A DNA stretch of 13,778 bases, taken from the NCBI GenBank assembly GCA_013331515.1, contig DUGG01000045.1:1-13778 (forward strand), read 5' to 3'. Shown piece after piece: positions 1-6,901 of this stretch. A model generated the notes under the pieces. That model saw nothing but the letters and a program-made list of their open reading frames with translations, was not told where the DNA came from and searched no databases. Each line of letters opens with the position of its first letter. Positions within the stretch are counted from its first letter, which is position 1. This DNA is from Candidatus Woesearchaeota archaeon. Its GTDB lineage: Archaea > Nanobdellota > Nanobdellia > Woesearchaeales > UBA10216. Both the position numbers and the translations under genes were made by a program.

Positions 1-104
1 ATTATGAAAGTTGAATACCTCGCGCCAAGGAAATAAAGGGGCTTCAGTGACCCTGGCACAAACCTGGCAAAAAACCTCTCGACAGAATCAAGCAGGCGCC
101 TCAT
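1..104 (-). CDS. Partial gene, N-terminus only, product unknown
   Basis: An open frame starts at ATG (104-102) and runs without a stop to the left edge, giving 34 codons. Its start overlaps the stop of the upstream aminotransferase as ATGA, a usual sign of translational coupling inside an operon. A GGAAGTG motif eight bases before the ATG is one mismatch from the archaeal Shine-Dalgarno GGAGGTG. The peptide begins MRRLLDSVERFFARF and continues with a short hydrophobic and aromatic stretch (PLYFLGARYS). That is too little to assign a family. Position as the third gene of a glycosyltransferase-aminotransferase operon suggests a sugar-modifying or glycan-transfer enzyme, by context only. Confidence 0.6.
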   Translation of the reverse strand, partial: MRRLLDSVERFFARFVPGSLKPLYFLGARYSTFI

Positions 105-1219
105 CTTGCCTGCACTTCCGCGATGGCATCGCAAACGTACCGGATTTCGTCACCAGACAGCTTGACTGAAGAAGGAAGATTGATGCCCTGCATGGACAGC
201 CGCGCAGCAACAGGGAAATCCCTGTCAGAGCCATTCCCCTGGTAAGGCGGAAGCTGGTGCATTGGGAAAAAAAATGGCCTCGAATCAATGCCTTTCCCTT
301 TCAACTTTTGCATCAGCCCATCGCGGCTCAGGCCGAATTCCTTTTCATCAACCAACACGGAGTGCATCCAGTAGACGCCCTTGGCCCAGGGCGTCTCAGT
401 TTGCACTGTTATCCCGCTTATTTTTTGCAAGAGCGAATTGTAAAGCAGGGCATTCCTTCTTTTTATCGCAATAAACTTTTCAATCTGCTCAAGCTGCGCA
501 AGGCCGATTGCAGCCTGGACGTTCGTCATCCGGAAGTTGAAGCCAATTTCAGGGTGCCAGTACCTCTTCTCAGGCCTCATGGCGTGGTCCTTGAGAAAAT
601 GCATCCTCTCAGCCAGCGCAGGGTCATTGGTAATGCACATGCCTCCTTCGCCGGTCGTGATAATCTTGTTGCCGTAAAAGGAAAAGCAGCCAACATCACC
701 AAGGGAGCCACCCTTCCTGCCCTTGTATTCGGCGCCGTGGGCTTCCGCAGCGTCCTCAATCACAAACAAGCCGTGCTTTTCCGCAACTTCCAGAATGGGG
801 CCCATGTCGCAGGGGTGGCCGTACAAGTGGACAAGGATAATGGCTTTTGTTTTTTTAGTCACGGCAGCAGCAATTTTTTCGGGGTCGATATTCCATGTTC
901 CCATCTCAGAATCAACAAAGACCGGCCTCGCGCCGACGTAACGGACAGCGTTTGCGGTGGCGACAAAAGTAAGGTCTGGAACAATCACCTCATCCCCCTC
1001 TTTAACCCCCAGGGCGGCAAGGGCAAGCTGGATTGCAACAGTCCCGTTCATTACTGCAACGCCGTGCCTGCTCCCGGAAAATTTCGCGAAGCCGCCCTCA
1101 AACTCTTGGATGAACCGGCCAAGGGAGCTAATCCAGCTTGAGCGGAGGCATTCCAGGACGTATTTCTCCTCGTTGCCGGCAAGAAAGGGCTCTGAAACTG
1201 GAATCATACGCTTGGTCAT
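101..1219 (-). CDS. DegT/DnrJ/EryC1 (perosamine-synthase-like) sugar aminotransferase, copy 1
   Basis: Predicted PLP-dependent aminotransferase that converts a keto group of a nucleotide sugar into an amine, in the cytoplasm. The N-terminus (IPVSEPFLAGNEEKYV, then SSWISS) and the motif GNKIITTGEGG resemble GDP-perosamine synthases of the DegT/RfbE type. The Schiff-base lysine is the K of FYGNK (about residue 185), and the cofactor-binding EDAAEAHG lies near 155-162. At 372 residues it has normal family length. Three in-frame ATGs are close together. The one at 1219 is chosen because GGAG (1230-1227) lies seven bases before it; the ATG at 1225 is too close to that motif, and 1207 is the shortest alternative. 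It sits 33 bases after the GT2 gene and overlaps the next gene by ATGA. The 4-amino specificity is inferred from similarity and a 3-amino sugar remains possible. Confidence 0.93.
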   Translation of the reverse strand: MTKRMIPVSEPFLAGNEEKYVLECLRSSWISSLGRFIQEFEGGFAKFSGSRHGVAVMNGTVAIQLALAALGVKEGDEVIVPDLTFVATANAVRYVGARPVFVDSEMGTWNIDPEKIAAAVTKKTKAIILVHLYGHPCDMGPILEVAEKHGLFVIEDAAEAHGAEYKGRKGGSLGDVGCFSFYGNKIITTGEGGMCITNDPALAERMHFLKDHAMRPEKRYWHPEIGFNFRMTNVQAAIGLAQLEQIEKFIAIKRRNALLYNSLLQKISGITVQTETPWAKGVYWMHSVLVDEKEFGLSRDGLMQKLKGKGIDSRPFFFPMHQLPPYQGNGSDRDFPVAARLSMQGINLPSSVKLSGDEIRYVCDAIAEVQAR

Positions 1220-1226
1220 TCCCATT

Positions 1227-1230
1227 CTCC
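1227..1230 (-). promoter_or_regulatory. Shine-Dalgarno motif deciding the aminotransferase start
   Basis: GGAG on the minus strand has seven-base spacing to the ATG at 1219 but only one base to the ATG at 1225, so it favours the shorter product. Confidence 0.6.
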
Positions 1231-1251
1231 GAAAATCAGCGGCGGAAGCGG

Positions 1252-1259
1252 TTTAAAAA
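1252..1259 (-). promoter_or_regulatory. Possible internal TATA box before aminotransferase copy 1
   Basis: TTTTTAAA on the minus strand overlaps the stop region of the upstream GT2 gene. A start site about 26 bases downstream would fall near 1229, right at the Shine-Dalgarno motif. It may be a weak internal promoter or just chance AT-rich sequence. Confidence 0.35.
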
Positions 1260-2170
1260 GTTTTGGGGCGCTGCCTGCCAAACCTCAGCTGGAGGGCGCG
1301 CCTGCCGTACAGCCACGCGTAGCCAAAAAGGAAGTCAATGCTCTCGGCAGACTTTGACTTTCCTTCCTCCCTGAAATTGTAAATGAAAGGGATCTCTGCA
1401 ACCCTGAGGCCTGCCTTCCCTGCCAGGTAAAGAAGCTCAAGGTCAAACTCGCCCCACTTTGCAGGATGCCGGAAATCAAAAGCCAGAAGCTTGTCCCGCT
1501 TAACCGCGTGAAATCCCCCAGTCCAGTCTGTAATCCTGCCGCCCATGACAAAACGGATGAACCTGTTGAACAGCACCGTCGCGAACTTCCGCGCAAAAGG
1601 CGCCCTGATTCCCCCTCCATGCAGAAAGCGGGAACAGGAGACGAGGTCAAAGCCACCCTCGTCAAGCTTTCGCAAGAGCTCTGCCACTTTCAACGGCGGA
1701 TGCGAAAAATCCGCATCCATAATCACGACAACATCGCTCCTTGCCGCCCTGATACCGTCCATGATTGCTGAAAAGATGCCGCGAATGCCCTGCCTGTGGA
1801 TGGCAGCGACCTTTCCTGAAAACGCAAGCGCGTCAATAATTGCAGGAGTGCCATCAGCCGAAGCGTCATCAACCACGACAATCTCAAAATCGGCAAAGCC
1901 GGCAAGCGCCGAAGAAACAGCTTCAACCAGGCGGCCGATGTTCGCTTCCTCATTATAAGTCGGGATTATCACTGAAACAGAACGCTTTTTCGTTGCCGCA
2001 ACAACCTTGGAAACAAGTTGCTGCAACTCGCCAATCGATTTTGCCTCAAGGTCAAGTCTGCCTGAACGATAAGCATACCTCACCGCGCTGCCCGCAGCCA
2101 AAGCACCAACCGGACGGTCATCCATGCTGCTGGAGGGTTTTGAAGCAGTATAAAAAACTACCCTGCTCAT
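1253..2170 (-). CDS. Family 2 glycosyltransferase (polyprenyl-phosphate sugar synthase-like)
   Basis: Predicted to transfer a sugar from a nucleotide donor to a polyprenyl (dolichyl) phosphate, as dolichol-phosphate mannose synthases do, on the cytoplasmic membrane face. Visible GT2 motifs are SVIIPTYNEEANIGRL, the nucleotide-binding VVVDDASADGT (about residues 98-108), the metal-binding DADFSHPP (about 152-159) and WTGGFHAVKR further on. No C-terminal membrane segments are present. The frame is open to 2251, but that longer form would reach across the divergent promoter. A shared TATA box at 2193-2200 places a leaderless start at ATG 2170 (305 residues). A second TATA-like site suggests an alternative start at ATG 2125. 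Both starts give an unusual N-terminal extension (about 64 or 49 residues) before the catalytic core. First gene of the left minus operon. Confidence 0.88.
   Translation of the reverse strand: MSRVVFYTASKPSSSMDDRPVGALAAGSAVRYAYRSGRLDLEAKSIGELQQLVSKVVAATKKRSVSVIIPTYNEEANIGRLVEAVSSALAGFADFEIVVVDDASADGTPAIIDALAFSGKVAAIHRQGIRGIFSAIMDGIRAARSDVVVIMDADFSHPPLKVAELLRKLDEGGFDLVSCSRFLHGGGIRAPFARKFATVLFNRFIRFVMGGRITDWTGGFHAVKRDKLLAFDFRHPAKWGEFDLELLYLAGKAGLRVAEIPFIYNFREEGKSKSAESIDFLFGYAWLYGRRALQLRFGRQRPKTF
2149..2156 (-). promoter_or_regulatory. Second TATA-like site for the GT2 gene
   Basis: TTTTTATA on the minus strand, with its centre about 27 bases before the in-frame ATG at 2125. It lies inside the coding region if the 2170 start is used, so it could drive a shorter leaderless form. 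Confidence 0.35.
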
Positions 2171-2192
2171 CTCAGACGACCAGCCCAACATT

Positions 2193-2200
2193 TTTAAATA
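2193..2200. promoter_or_regulatory. Shared TATA box of a divergent promoter
   Basis: TTTAAATA on plus reads TATTTAAA on minus. Its centre lies about 29 bases before the plus-strand ATG at 2226 and about 26 bases before the minus-strand ATG at 2170. Both spacings fit leaderless archaeal transcripts. One TBP site may therefore serve both directions. Confidence 0.7.
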
Positions 2201-2225
2201 GCGCGGGGCCTCACCGCCGTCCGGC

Positions 2226-3686
2226 ATGGCGAAAGAAACGGTCTCAATCATAATACCAACTTACAACGAGCGTGGCAACATCGAGCGGCTCGTGCCTGAA
2301 ATATTCAGCAGCTGCGGCGGCCTCGACGCCGAAGTGGAAGTCGTAGTGGTCGACGACAACTCACCCGACGGCACTGCATCGGCTGCAGAAGGACTTGCCA
2401 AAGAACACAACGTGCGGGTCATAAAGAGGAACGGCAAGGCTGGCCTCGCATCAGCAGCGATAAGGGGATTCTCAGAAACAAAAAGCGGCATAATTGGGGT
2501 AATGGACGCTGACATGAGCCACCCGGCTGAGGCAATACCCCGCCTCCTTGAACCGATACTTAAAGGCGAGGCAGAGCTTGCCATAGGCAGCAGGTACGCA
2601 AAAGGCGGGGGGGTTGAAGTGTGGCCGCTGCACCGCAGGATAATAAGCAGGATGGCAACCCTGATGGCAACGCCGCTGACAAGCGTGAAAGACCCTATGA
2701 GCGGGCTTTTTTTCATGAAGAGGAGCGTCATAGAAGGCATTGCGCTGAACGCCAAGGGATACAAGATAGGACTGGAGGTCCTGGTGAAGGGGAAATACGG
2801 GAAAGTCGTGGAAATACCCTACGTCTTCAGGAACAGGTTCGTGGGCAGGAGCAAGCTTACAGCATCGGAATACATCCACTACCTCCGGAACCTCATCGTC
2901 CTGGCAGCTTACAAGCTTTTCCATGGCACAACAAGGAAACACTACGAGGCAAGAAGCCCAGCACAATACTACGAAACATACAAGAACATGGACCCCAGGC
3001 TGTACTACGATGCACTCCTCAAGGGAAACAGAGTACAACAGTTCTGGCACGAGGAAAAATTCAGGGAGGTGCTCAGGGAAGCGAGCGGCATGAGCCCGGA
3101 GTCTATTGTTGCAGACATCGGCTGCGCCTCCGGAGTCCTGATATCAAAGCTGCCCAAAACAAAGCTTGCAGTTGCAGTTGACGTTGCAGAACCCATAGTC
3201 CGGTTCGCGACAGAACTAAACAAAAAGCTTGGCAGGAACGTCAAGGGTGTGGTGGCACTCGCCGAGAAGCTGCCATTCAAAGACAACACCTTCGACTATG
3301 TATTCATGATAGAAGTGATAGAACACATGCCGCCCGAGCTTGAGCCAAAAGCGCTGGCCGAAGCAAAAAGGGTCCTCAAGCCCGGAGGGAAGCTTGTAAT
3401 GACCACCCCAAACTACAGGAGCATGTGGCCGCTGGTCGAATACTTCTGGAGCAGGATGAACCCCATTGACTACATGGAACAGCACATAAACAGGAAAAAC
3501 CCGACAACAGTCAGAAAGGCCCTGGCCGAGGCCGGGTTCAAGGTCACCAGGGTAAGGACGTTCTTCATCTTATCGCCTTTCCTTGCCTTCATCTCAAAGG
3601 CGCTGGCGCTAAAGGCAATGACAATCGAGAAAAAGATGCTTGCGCGAACAGGCCTGCTGGTAATAGCAAATGCGGAAAAGCTTTAA
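2226..3686 (+). CDS. Glycosyltransferase family 2 fused to a class I SAM methyltransferase
   Basis: Two-domain protein of 486 residues. Residues 5-235 form a polyprenyl-phosphate glycosyltransferase-like GT2 domain: VSIIIPTYNERGNIERL, VVVDDNSPDGT (40-50), metal-binding DADMSHP (94-100), GSRYAKGGG (121-129) and the DPMSGLFFMKR loop. A linker of about 50 residues follows. Residues 290-480 form a Rossmann-fold methyltransferase: SAM-binding VADIGCASG (295-303), acidic VDVAE (318-322), LPFKDNTFDYVFMIEVIEH (349-367) and LKPGGKLVMTTPN. There is no transmembrane anchor. The likely job is to charge a lipid carrier with a sugar and to methylate the sugar or a related intermediate. The substrate is unknown, and the order of the two reactions is inference. 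The ATG at 2226 lies about 29 bases after the TATA box, so the mRNA is probably leaderless. The stop codon lies inside the TATA-like site of the next gene. Confidence 0.92.
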   Translation: MAKETVSIIIPTYNERGNIERLVPEIFSSCGGLDAEVEVVVVDDNSPDGTASAAEGLAKEHNVRVIKRNGKAGLASAAIRGFSETKSGIIGVMDADMSHPAEAIPRLLEPILKGEAELAIGSRYAKGGGVEVWPLHRRIISRMATLMATPLTSVKDPMSGLFFMKRSVIEGIALNAKGYKIGLEVLVKGKYGKVVEIPYVFRNRFVGRSKLTASEYIHYLRNLIVLAAYKLFHGTTRKHYEARSPAQYYETYKNMDPRLYYDALLKGNRVQQFWHEEKFREVLREASGMSPESIVADIGCASGVLISKLPKTKLAVAVDVAEPIVRFATELNKKLGRNVKGVVALAEKLPFKDNTFDYVFMIEVIEHMPPELEPKALAEAKRVLKPGGKLVMTTPNYRSMWPLVEYFWSRMNPIDYMEQHINRKNPTTVRKALAEAGFKVTRVRTFFILSPFLAFISKALALKAMTIEKKMLARTGLLVIANAEKL

Positions 3687-3688
3687 TA
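3681..3688 (+). promoter_or_regulatory. TATA-like site before the DUF2079 gene
   Basis: CTTTAATA, with its centre about 27 bases before the ATG at 3712. It contains the TAA stop codon (3684-3686) of the preceding fusion gene. Confidence 0.5.
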
Positions 3689-3711
3689 CACTCAGCGCGA
3701 ATTGCAACACG

Positions 3712-5730
3712 ATGATAAAAAAAGCGCTCAAGGCCGCTGCAAAAAACCAGGGCACGGCAATCCACCTCGCGGCTTCAGCAATGATTGTCATTATTGCCGC
3801 GCTGGCCGTCCGGAACTCAGTTTTCACAAGCGCAAGCCCAATTAAGGTAGCAGCGGCCTTTCTCGCAGCGTGGTTTACATACTCTGCGGCGGCAGCGCGA
3901 ACCACATCAAATGATTTCAAGTCCTCATTCCAGAAGGCGCTCATACTCGACGGCCTGACATACCTGCCAATGCCCCTTATGCTGATTGCAAAGATTGTAG
4001 CGGAAGCACTGGGAACCAGCCAGGGATACGAAGCGATGGGGCAGCTGCCGGTGATTCTCGCGTTCGGAGCAGCACTCGCAGCCAACGTCGCAGGCAAGGT
4101 GATGCTCTTCCCGAAAAACGGGGATGCCATCCTCAACGCCAGGTTGCCTGCAAGAAGGGCCACCATTGCCGTCCTGACAGCCATAGCCGTTTACTTCCTG
4201 CTTTTTTCTGCTTTTTCAGTGATGAGGCACGCATCACTGAATTCAACAGCTTACGACCTCGCAATATTCGACCAGACTCTCTGGGGATATTCAAACGGTG
4301 AGATGCTGACGAACACCGTTAGGGGGGTCAACCTCCTTGCAGACCATGCACAGCCCATACTCTTCCTCATCGCACCGCTCTACAAGCTGGCGCCAATGCC
4401 CGAAGGCCTGCTGGTGCTGCAAGCGCTCGCTCTCACGCTCGGAGCCCTGCCTCTATACTGGATGGCAAGGAGGAGAATCGGAGCAGCGGCGGCGGCAATG
4501 ATTTCCATCTCATACCTGCTCTACCCATCACTGCAATACATAAACCTGTTTGACTTCCACCCAGAAGCCCTCGCAATCCCAATCATCCTTTTTGCCATGA
4601 ACTTCATTGACTTAAAAAAATACCTCGCAGGCACAGCCATGCTTGCCCTTGCCGGAACAACCAAGGAGCAATTCCCAATCGCAATTGCAGCAATAGGCGC
4701 ATACGTGTTCCTCGCGCACAGGAAAAAGCTCATCGGAGCGGCAATGGCACTGGTCGGCCTCGCCTGGCTGGCCATAAACTTCAAGGTCATCCTGCCGCAC
4801 TTCGCAGGCCAGGCAGCGTATGCGCACTTCAGGGGATATGAATACCTGGGCAGCACGCTCACTGAAGCGGTAAAGAACATTGTGATGCACCCGCAGCTTG
4901 CCGTTGCAAGGATTCTGAGGCCGGACAGCCTGACTTATCTCACCCTGCTGCTCTTCCCAGCAGGCGCCGCGGCAATTGCACTGCTTGGAGCACCAATGCT
5001 CCTGCTGGCAGCGCCCTTCTTCGCCATAAACCTCCTGCGCAGCCACGACCTGACAACCGCCATCCTTTACCAGCACAACGCAGAACTGATACCATTCATT
5101 TTCACAGCAGCCGTACTTGGCTCTGCAACGCTGGTAAAGCTCCTCAGCCGCCTGAAGGTCAACAATGCAAGGACGGCAACAGGGCTGCTCATACTGCTTA
5201 CGGCCATAACCGCCTCGGCAGCATACGGCCCGTTCACGACCGTCTATGACGTCAAACAGATGATTCCGGGAGAACACGCAAAAATCGGCGAGCAGCTCCT
5301 CAGCATGGTACCGTGGAACGCATCTGTCTCGGCAGACCCGCTGCTGCTGCCCCACCTCGCGCACAGGAAGCAGGCGTACATGTTTCCAAACCCGTTCACA
5401 AGGTTCATGTATGGCGAGGACTACTGGACGATGCAAAACGGCACCGAAGAGGCGCAAGCCATGGTTGAGTATGTCATCCTTGACCTGACAAGGACGAGCC
5501 CGAGCTACAACGCATCGCTCTACGCACAATTCGTCAAAGATTTCATAAACAACCGGAACTACGGGCTGGAAAGGATGGAAGACGGCTACTCCCTGTTCAA
5601 AAAAGGCAGTGACTATGAAAAAGGGCTATGCAACCTTGCCGCATACTTCGCGATTGCAAGAACCGGAATGAGGCTTGAACTCCAGGAGGCGCTGAGCACC
5701 GAGAACAAAGGATTTTTAAAACAATGCTGA
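3712..5730 (+). CDS. DUF2079 multi-spanning membrane protein (possible GT-C-type transferase)
   Basis: Polytopic membrane protein of about 672 residues. Landmarks of the DUF2079 family are visible: YDLAIFDQTLWGYSNG, then HAQPILFLIAPLYKL, the QALALTLGALPLYWMARRR segment, and LFDFHPEALAIP followed by TTKEQFP. Hydrophobic segments alternate with short charged loops through most of the first 500 residues; the last 150 or so are a more soluble domain. DUF2079 proteins have no proven activity that I can cite, but the topology and an early acidic residue in an external loop resemble GT-C glycosyltransferases. Next to a polyprenyl-phosphate GT2, use of a lipid-linked sugar outside the membrane is a reasonable inference. 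The ATG at 3712 is chosen for its TATA spacing and the basic residues just before the first membrane segment. An ATG at 3670, overlapping the upstream gene by 17 bases, is the alternative. Confidence 0.85.
   Translation: MIKKALKAAAKNQGTAIHLAASAMIVIIAALAVRNSVFTSASPIKVAAAFLAAWFTYSAAAARTTSNDFKSSFQKALILDGLTYLPMPLMLIAKIVAEALGTSQGYEAMGQLPVILAFGAALAANVAGKVMLFPKNGDAILNARLPARRATIAVLTAIAVYFLLFSAFSVMRHASLNSTAYDLAIFDQTLWGYSNGEMLTNTVRGVNLLADHAQPILFLIAPLYKLAPMPEGLLVLQALALTLGALPLYWMARRRIGAAAAAMISISYLLYPSLQYINLFDFHPEALAIPIILFAMNFIDLKKYLAGTAMLALAGTTKEQFPIAIAAIGAYVFLAHRKKLIGAAMALVGLAWLAINFKVILPHFAGQAAYAHFRGYEYLGSTLTEAVKNIVMHPQLAVARILRPDSLTYLTLLLFPAGAAAIALLGAPMLLLAAPFFAINLLRSHDLTTAILYQHNAELIPFIFTAAVLGSATLVKLLSRLKVNNARTATGLLILLTAITASAAYGPFTTVYDVKQMIPGEHAKIGEQLLSMVPWNASVSADPLLLPHLAHRKQAYMFPNPFTRFMYGEDYWTMQNGTEEAQAMVEYVILDLTRTSPSYNASLYAQFVKDFINNRNYGLERMEDGYSLFKKGSDYEKGLCNLAAYFAIARTGMRLELQEALSTENKGFLKQC
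5713..5720 (+). promoter_or_regulatory. TATA-like site before GT4-A
   Basis: TTTTTAAA inside the last codons of the DUF2079 gene. A start site near 5743 would give a leader of about 27 bases carrying the GGAG motif. Confidence 0.45.
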
Positions 5731-5758
5731 AGCCCAGGGCGATTAGGCATTTCTGCAT

Positions 5759-5762
5759 GGAG
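5759..5762 (+). promoter_or_regulatory. Shine-Dalgarno motif of GT4-A
   Basis: GGAG seven bases before the ATG at 5770. An ATG at 5757 is in another frame and is not used. Confidence 0.5.
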
Positions 5763-5769
5763 AAAAAAA

Positions 5770-6900
5770 ATGAAAGTTGGCATGGTAAGCAAATACCCGC
5801 CTGAAGAGAACGGGGTCGGAATATACTCAGCCAGACTATGCGAAGAGCTGGCCGAAATAGGCATAGGAACAGTAAGAATTGGAGACAGCGAATCAGCGAC
5901 AGCAGACTACCGCGTTGACTTAAAATCCCTGGCGCTGAAATGGCGGCTCAAGGGGATAGTAGAAAAGGAGGGAATCGACCTGCTGCACATACAACACATA
6001 GCATCCCACTACTCCAAATTGGCGCTCAATGCCAACCTGCTCATTGCAATGCGCCAAAAAGTGCCTGTAATTGCAACGCTGCATGAAGTGCACACCACAA
6101 CCCACACGCTAAGGGACAGGGCGCTCTCCTGGATAGAGGGAATGATAGCCCGAAAAGCATCAGCCATCATAGCGCACACCAAGCAGCAAAAGGAGCACAT
6201 GCAACACAGACACGGAAAAAAAGAATCCTTCCTGGCATACATGGGAACAGAACAGGCAGATGTCCACAAGCTCAAAGGCAGGAATATCCTGCTGTTCGGC
6301 ATGCTGAACTACGGCAAGGGAGCCGAATACCTCATAAGGGCGATGAACGAGCTGCCAGGATACAAGCTCATTGTTGCAGGAAAGGCCGTGAGCAGAGGAT
6401 ATGAAAAACTGCTCAGGGAAGAGGCAGCGGAAAACAAACAGGGAAACGTCATGCTGGACATAAGATGGATACCTGAAGACGCGAAGGAAAAATATCTTGA
6501 AGAAGCGGATATCATGGCATTCCCTTACGTATGGGCGCCGTACCAGTCGGCAGCGATGCACAACGCCATATCACGCGGCATACCCCTAGTTGCAACGGAC
6601 GCCGGAGCGATAGACGAAGTCGTGAAGGGATACATATGCGGAAGGGTCGTTGAGCAAAGAAGCCCGAAAGCCCTTGCCGCAGGGATAAAAGCGGTTTACG
6701 GCAACTACGAGACGTACCAGCACGGCGCGCTCAAATACCGGAAGGAAGCGGCATGGGCGAGGACGGCAGAAAGGCACGCACAGATATACAACGAAACGCT
6801 CCAGGAACACTACGCGAAGCACGGCCTGCCCGAGCGCAGGAGAGCGGACAAGGAAATTGCAGAGGCGGCCAAAGACGAAGCCGAGATGTTCAACATGTGA
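5770..6900 (+). CDS. Family 4 glycosyltransferase, GT4-A
   Basis: Predicted cytoplasmic GT-B-fold retaining glycosyltransferase of 376 residues, adding a sugar to a growing lipid-linked glycan. The N-terminal domain starts MKVGMVSKYPPEENGVGIYS, the usual acceptor-side glycine loop. The C-terminal domain begins at RNILLFGMLNYGKGAEYLI (about 171-189) and contains WIPEDAKEKYLEEADIMAF, then VWAPYQSAAMHNAISRGIPLVATDAGAIDEVV. The classical E-x7-E donor motif is not intact: asparagine stands where the LEAM glutamate is expected. It is a close paralogue of GT4-B, sharing 29 of 33 residues in one C-terminal segment. It ends one base from the stop of the convergent dehydrogenase. Donor and acceptor sugars cannot be told from sequence. 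Confidence 0.9.
   Translation: MKVGMVSKYPPEENGVGIYSARLCEELAEIGIGTVRIGDSESATADYRVDLKSLALKWRLKGIVEKEGIDLLHIQHIASHYSKLALNANLLIAMRQKVPVIATLHEVHTTTHTLRDRALSWIEGMIARKASAIIAHTKQQKEHMQHRHGKKESFLAYMGTEQADVHKLKGRNILLFGMLNYGKGAEYLIRAMNELPGYKLIVAGKAVSRGYEKLLREEAAENKQGNVMLDIRWIPEDAKEKYLEEADIMAFPYVWAPYQSAAMHNAISRGIPLVATDAGAIDEVVKGYICGRVVEQRSPKALAAGIKAVYGNYETYQHGALKYRKEAAWARTAERHAQIYNETLQEHYAKHGLPERRRADKEIAEAAKDEAEMFNM
6454..6549 (+). repeat. Direct repeat segment, copy 1 (within GT4-A)
   Basis: These 96 bases match 10074-10169 at 86 positions by hand alignment without gaps. The match lies in the donor-domain coding region and is the best-conserved part of the GT4 duplication. Confidence 0.8.
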
Positions 6901-6901
6901 A

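Noticed and set aside
257..1141. Plus-strand open frame of 294 codons
   Set aside because: It lies antisense to the aminotransferase, whose family motifs are unmistakable. The translated product shows no domain and there is no promoter or ribosome site before it.
2472..3050. Minus-strand open frame of 192 codons
   Set aside because: Antisense to the GT2-methyltransferase fusion; no recognisable domain and no promoter.
4612..5529. Minus-strand open frame of 305 codons, rich in cysteine
   Set aside because: It is antisense to the DUF2079 gene. The cysteine richness is the reverse reading of its abundant GCA alanine codons, not a metal-binding protein.
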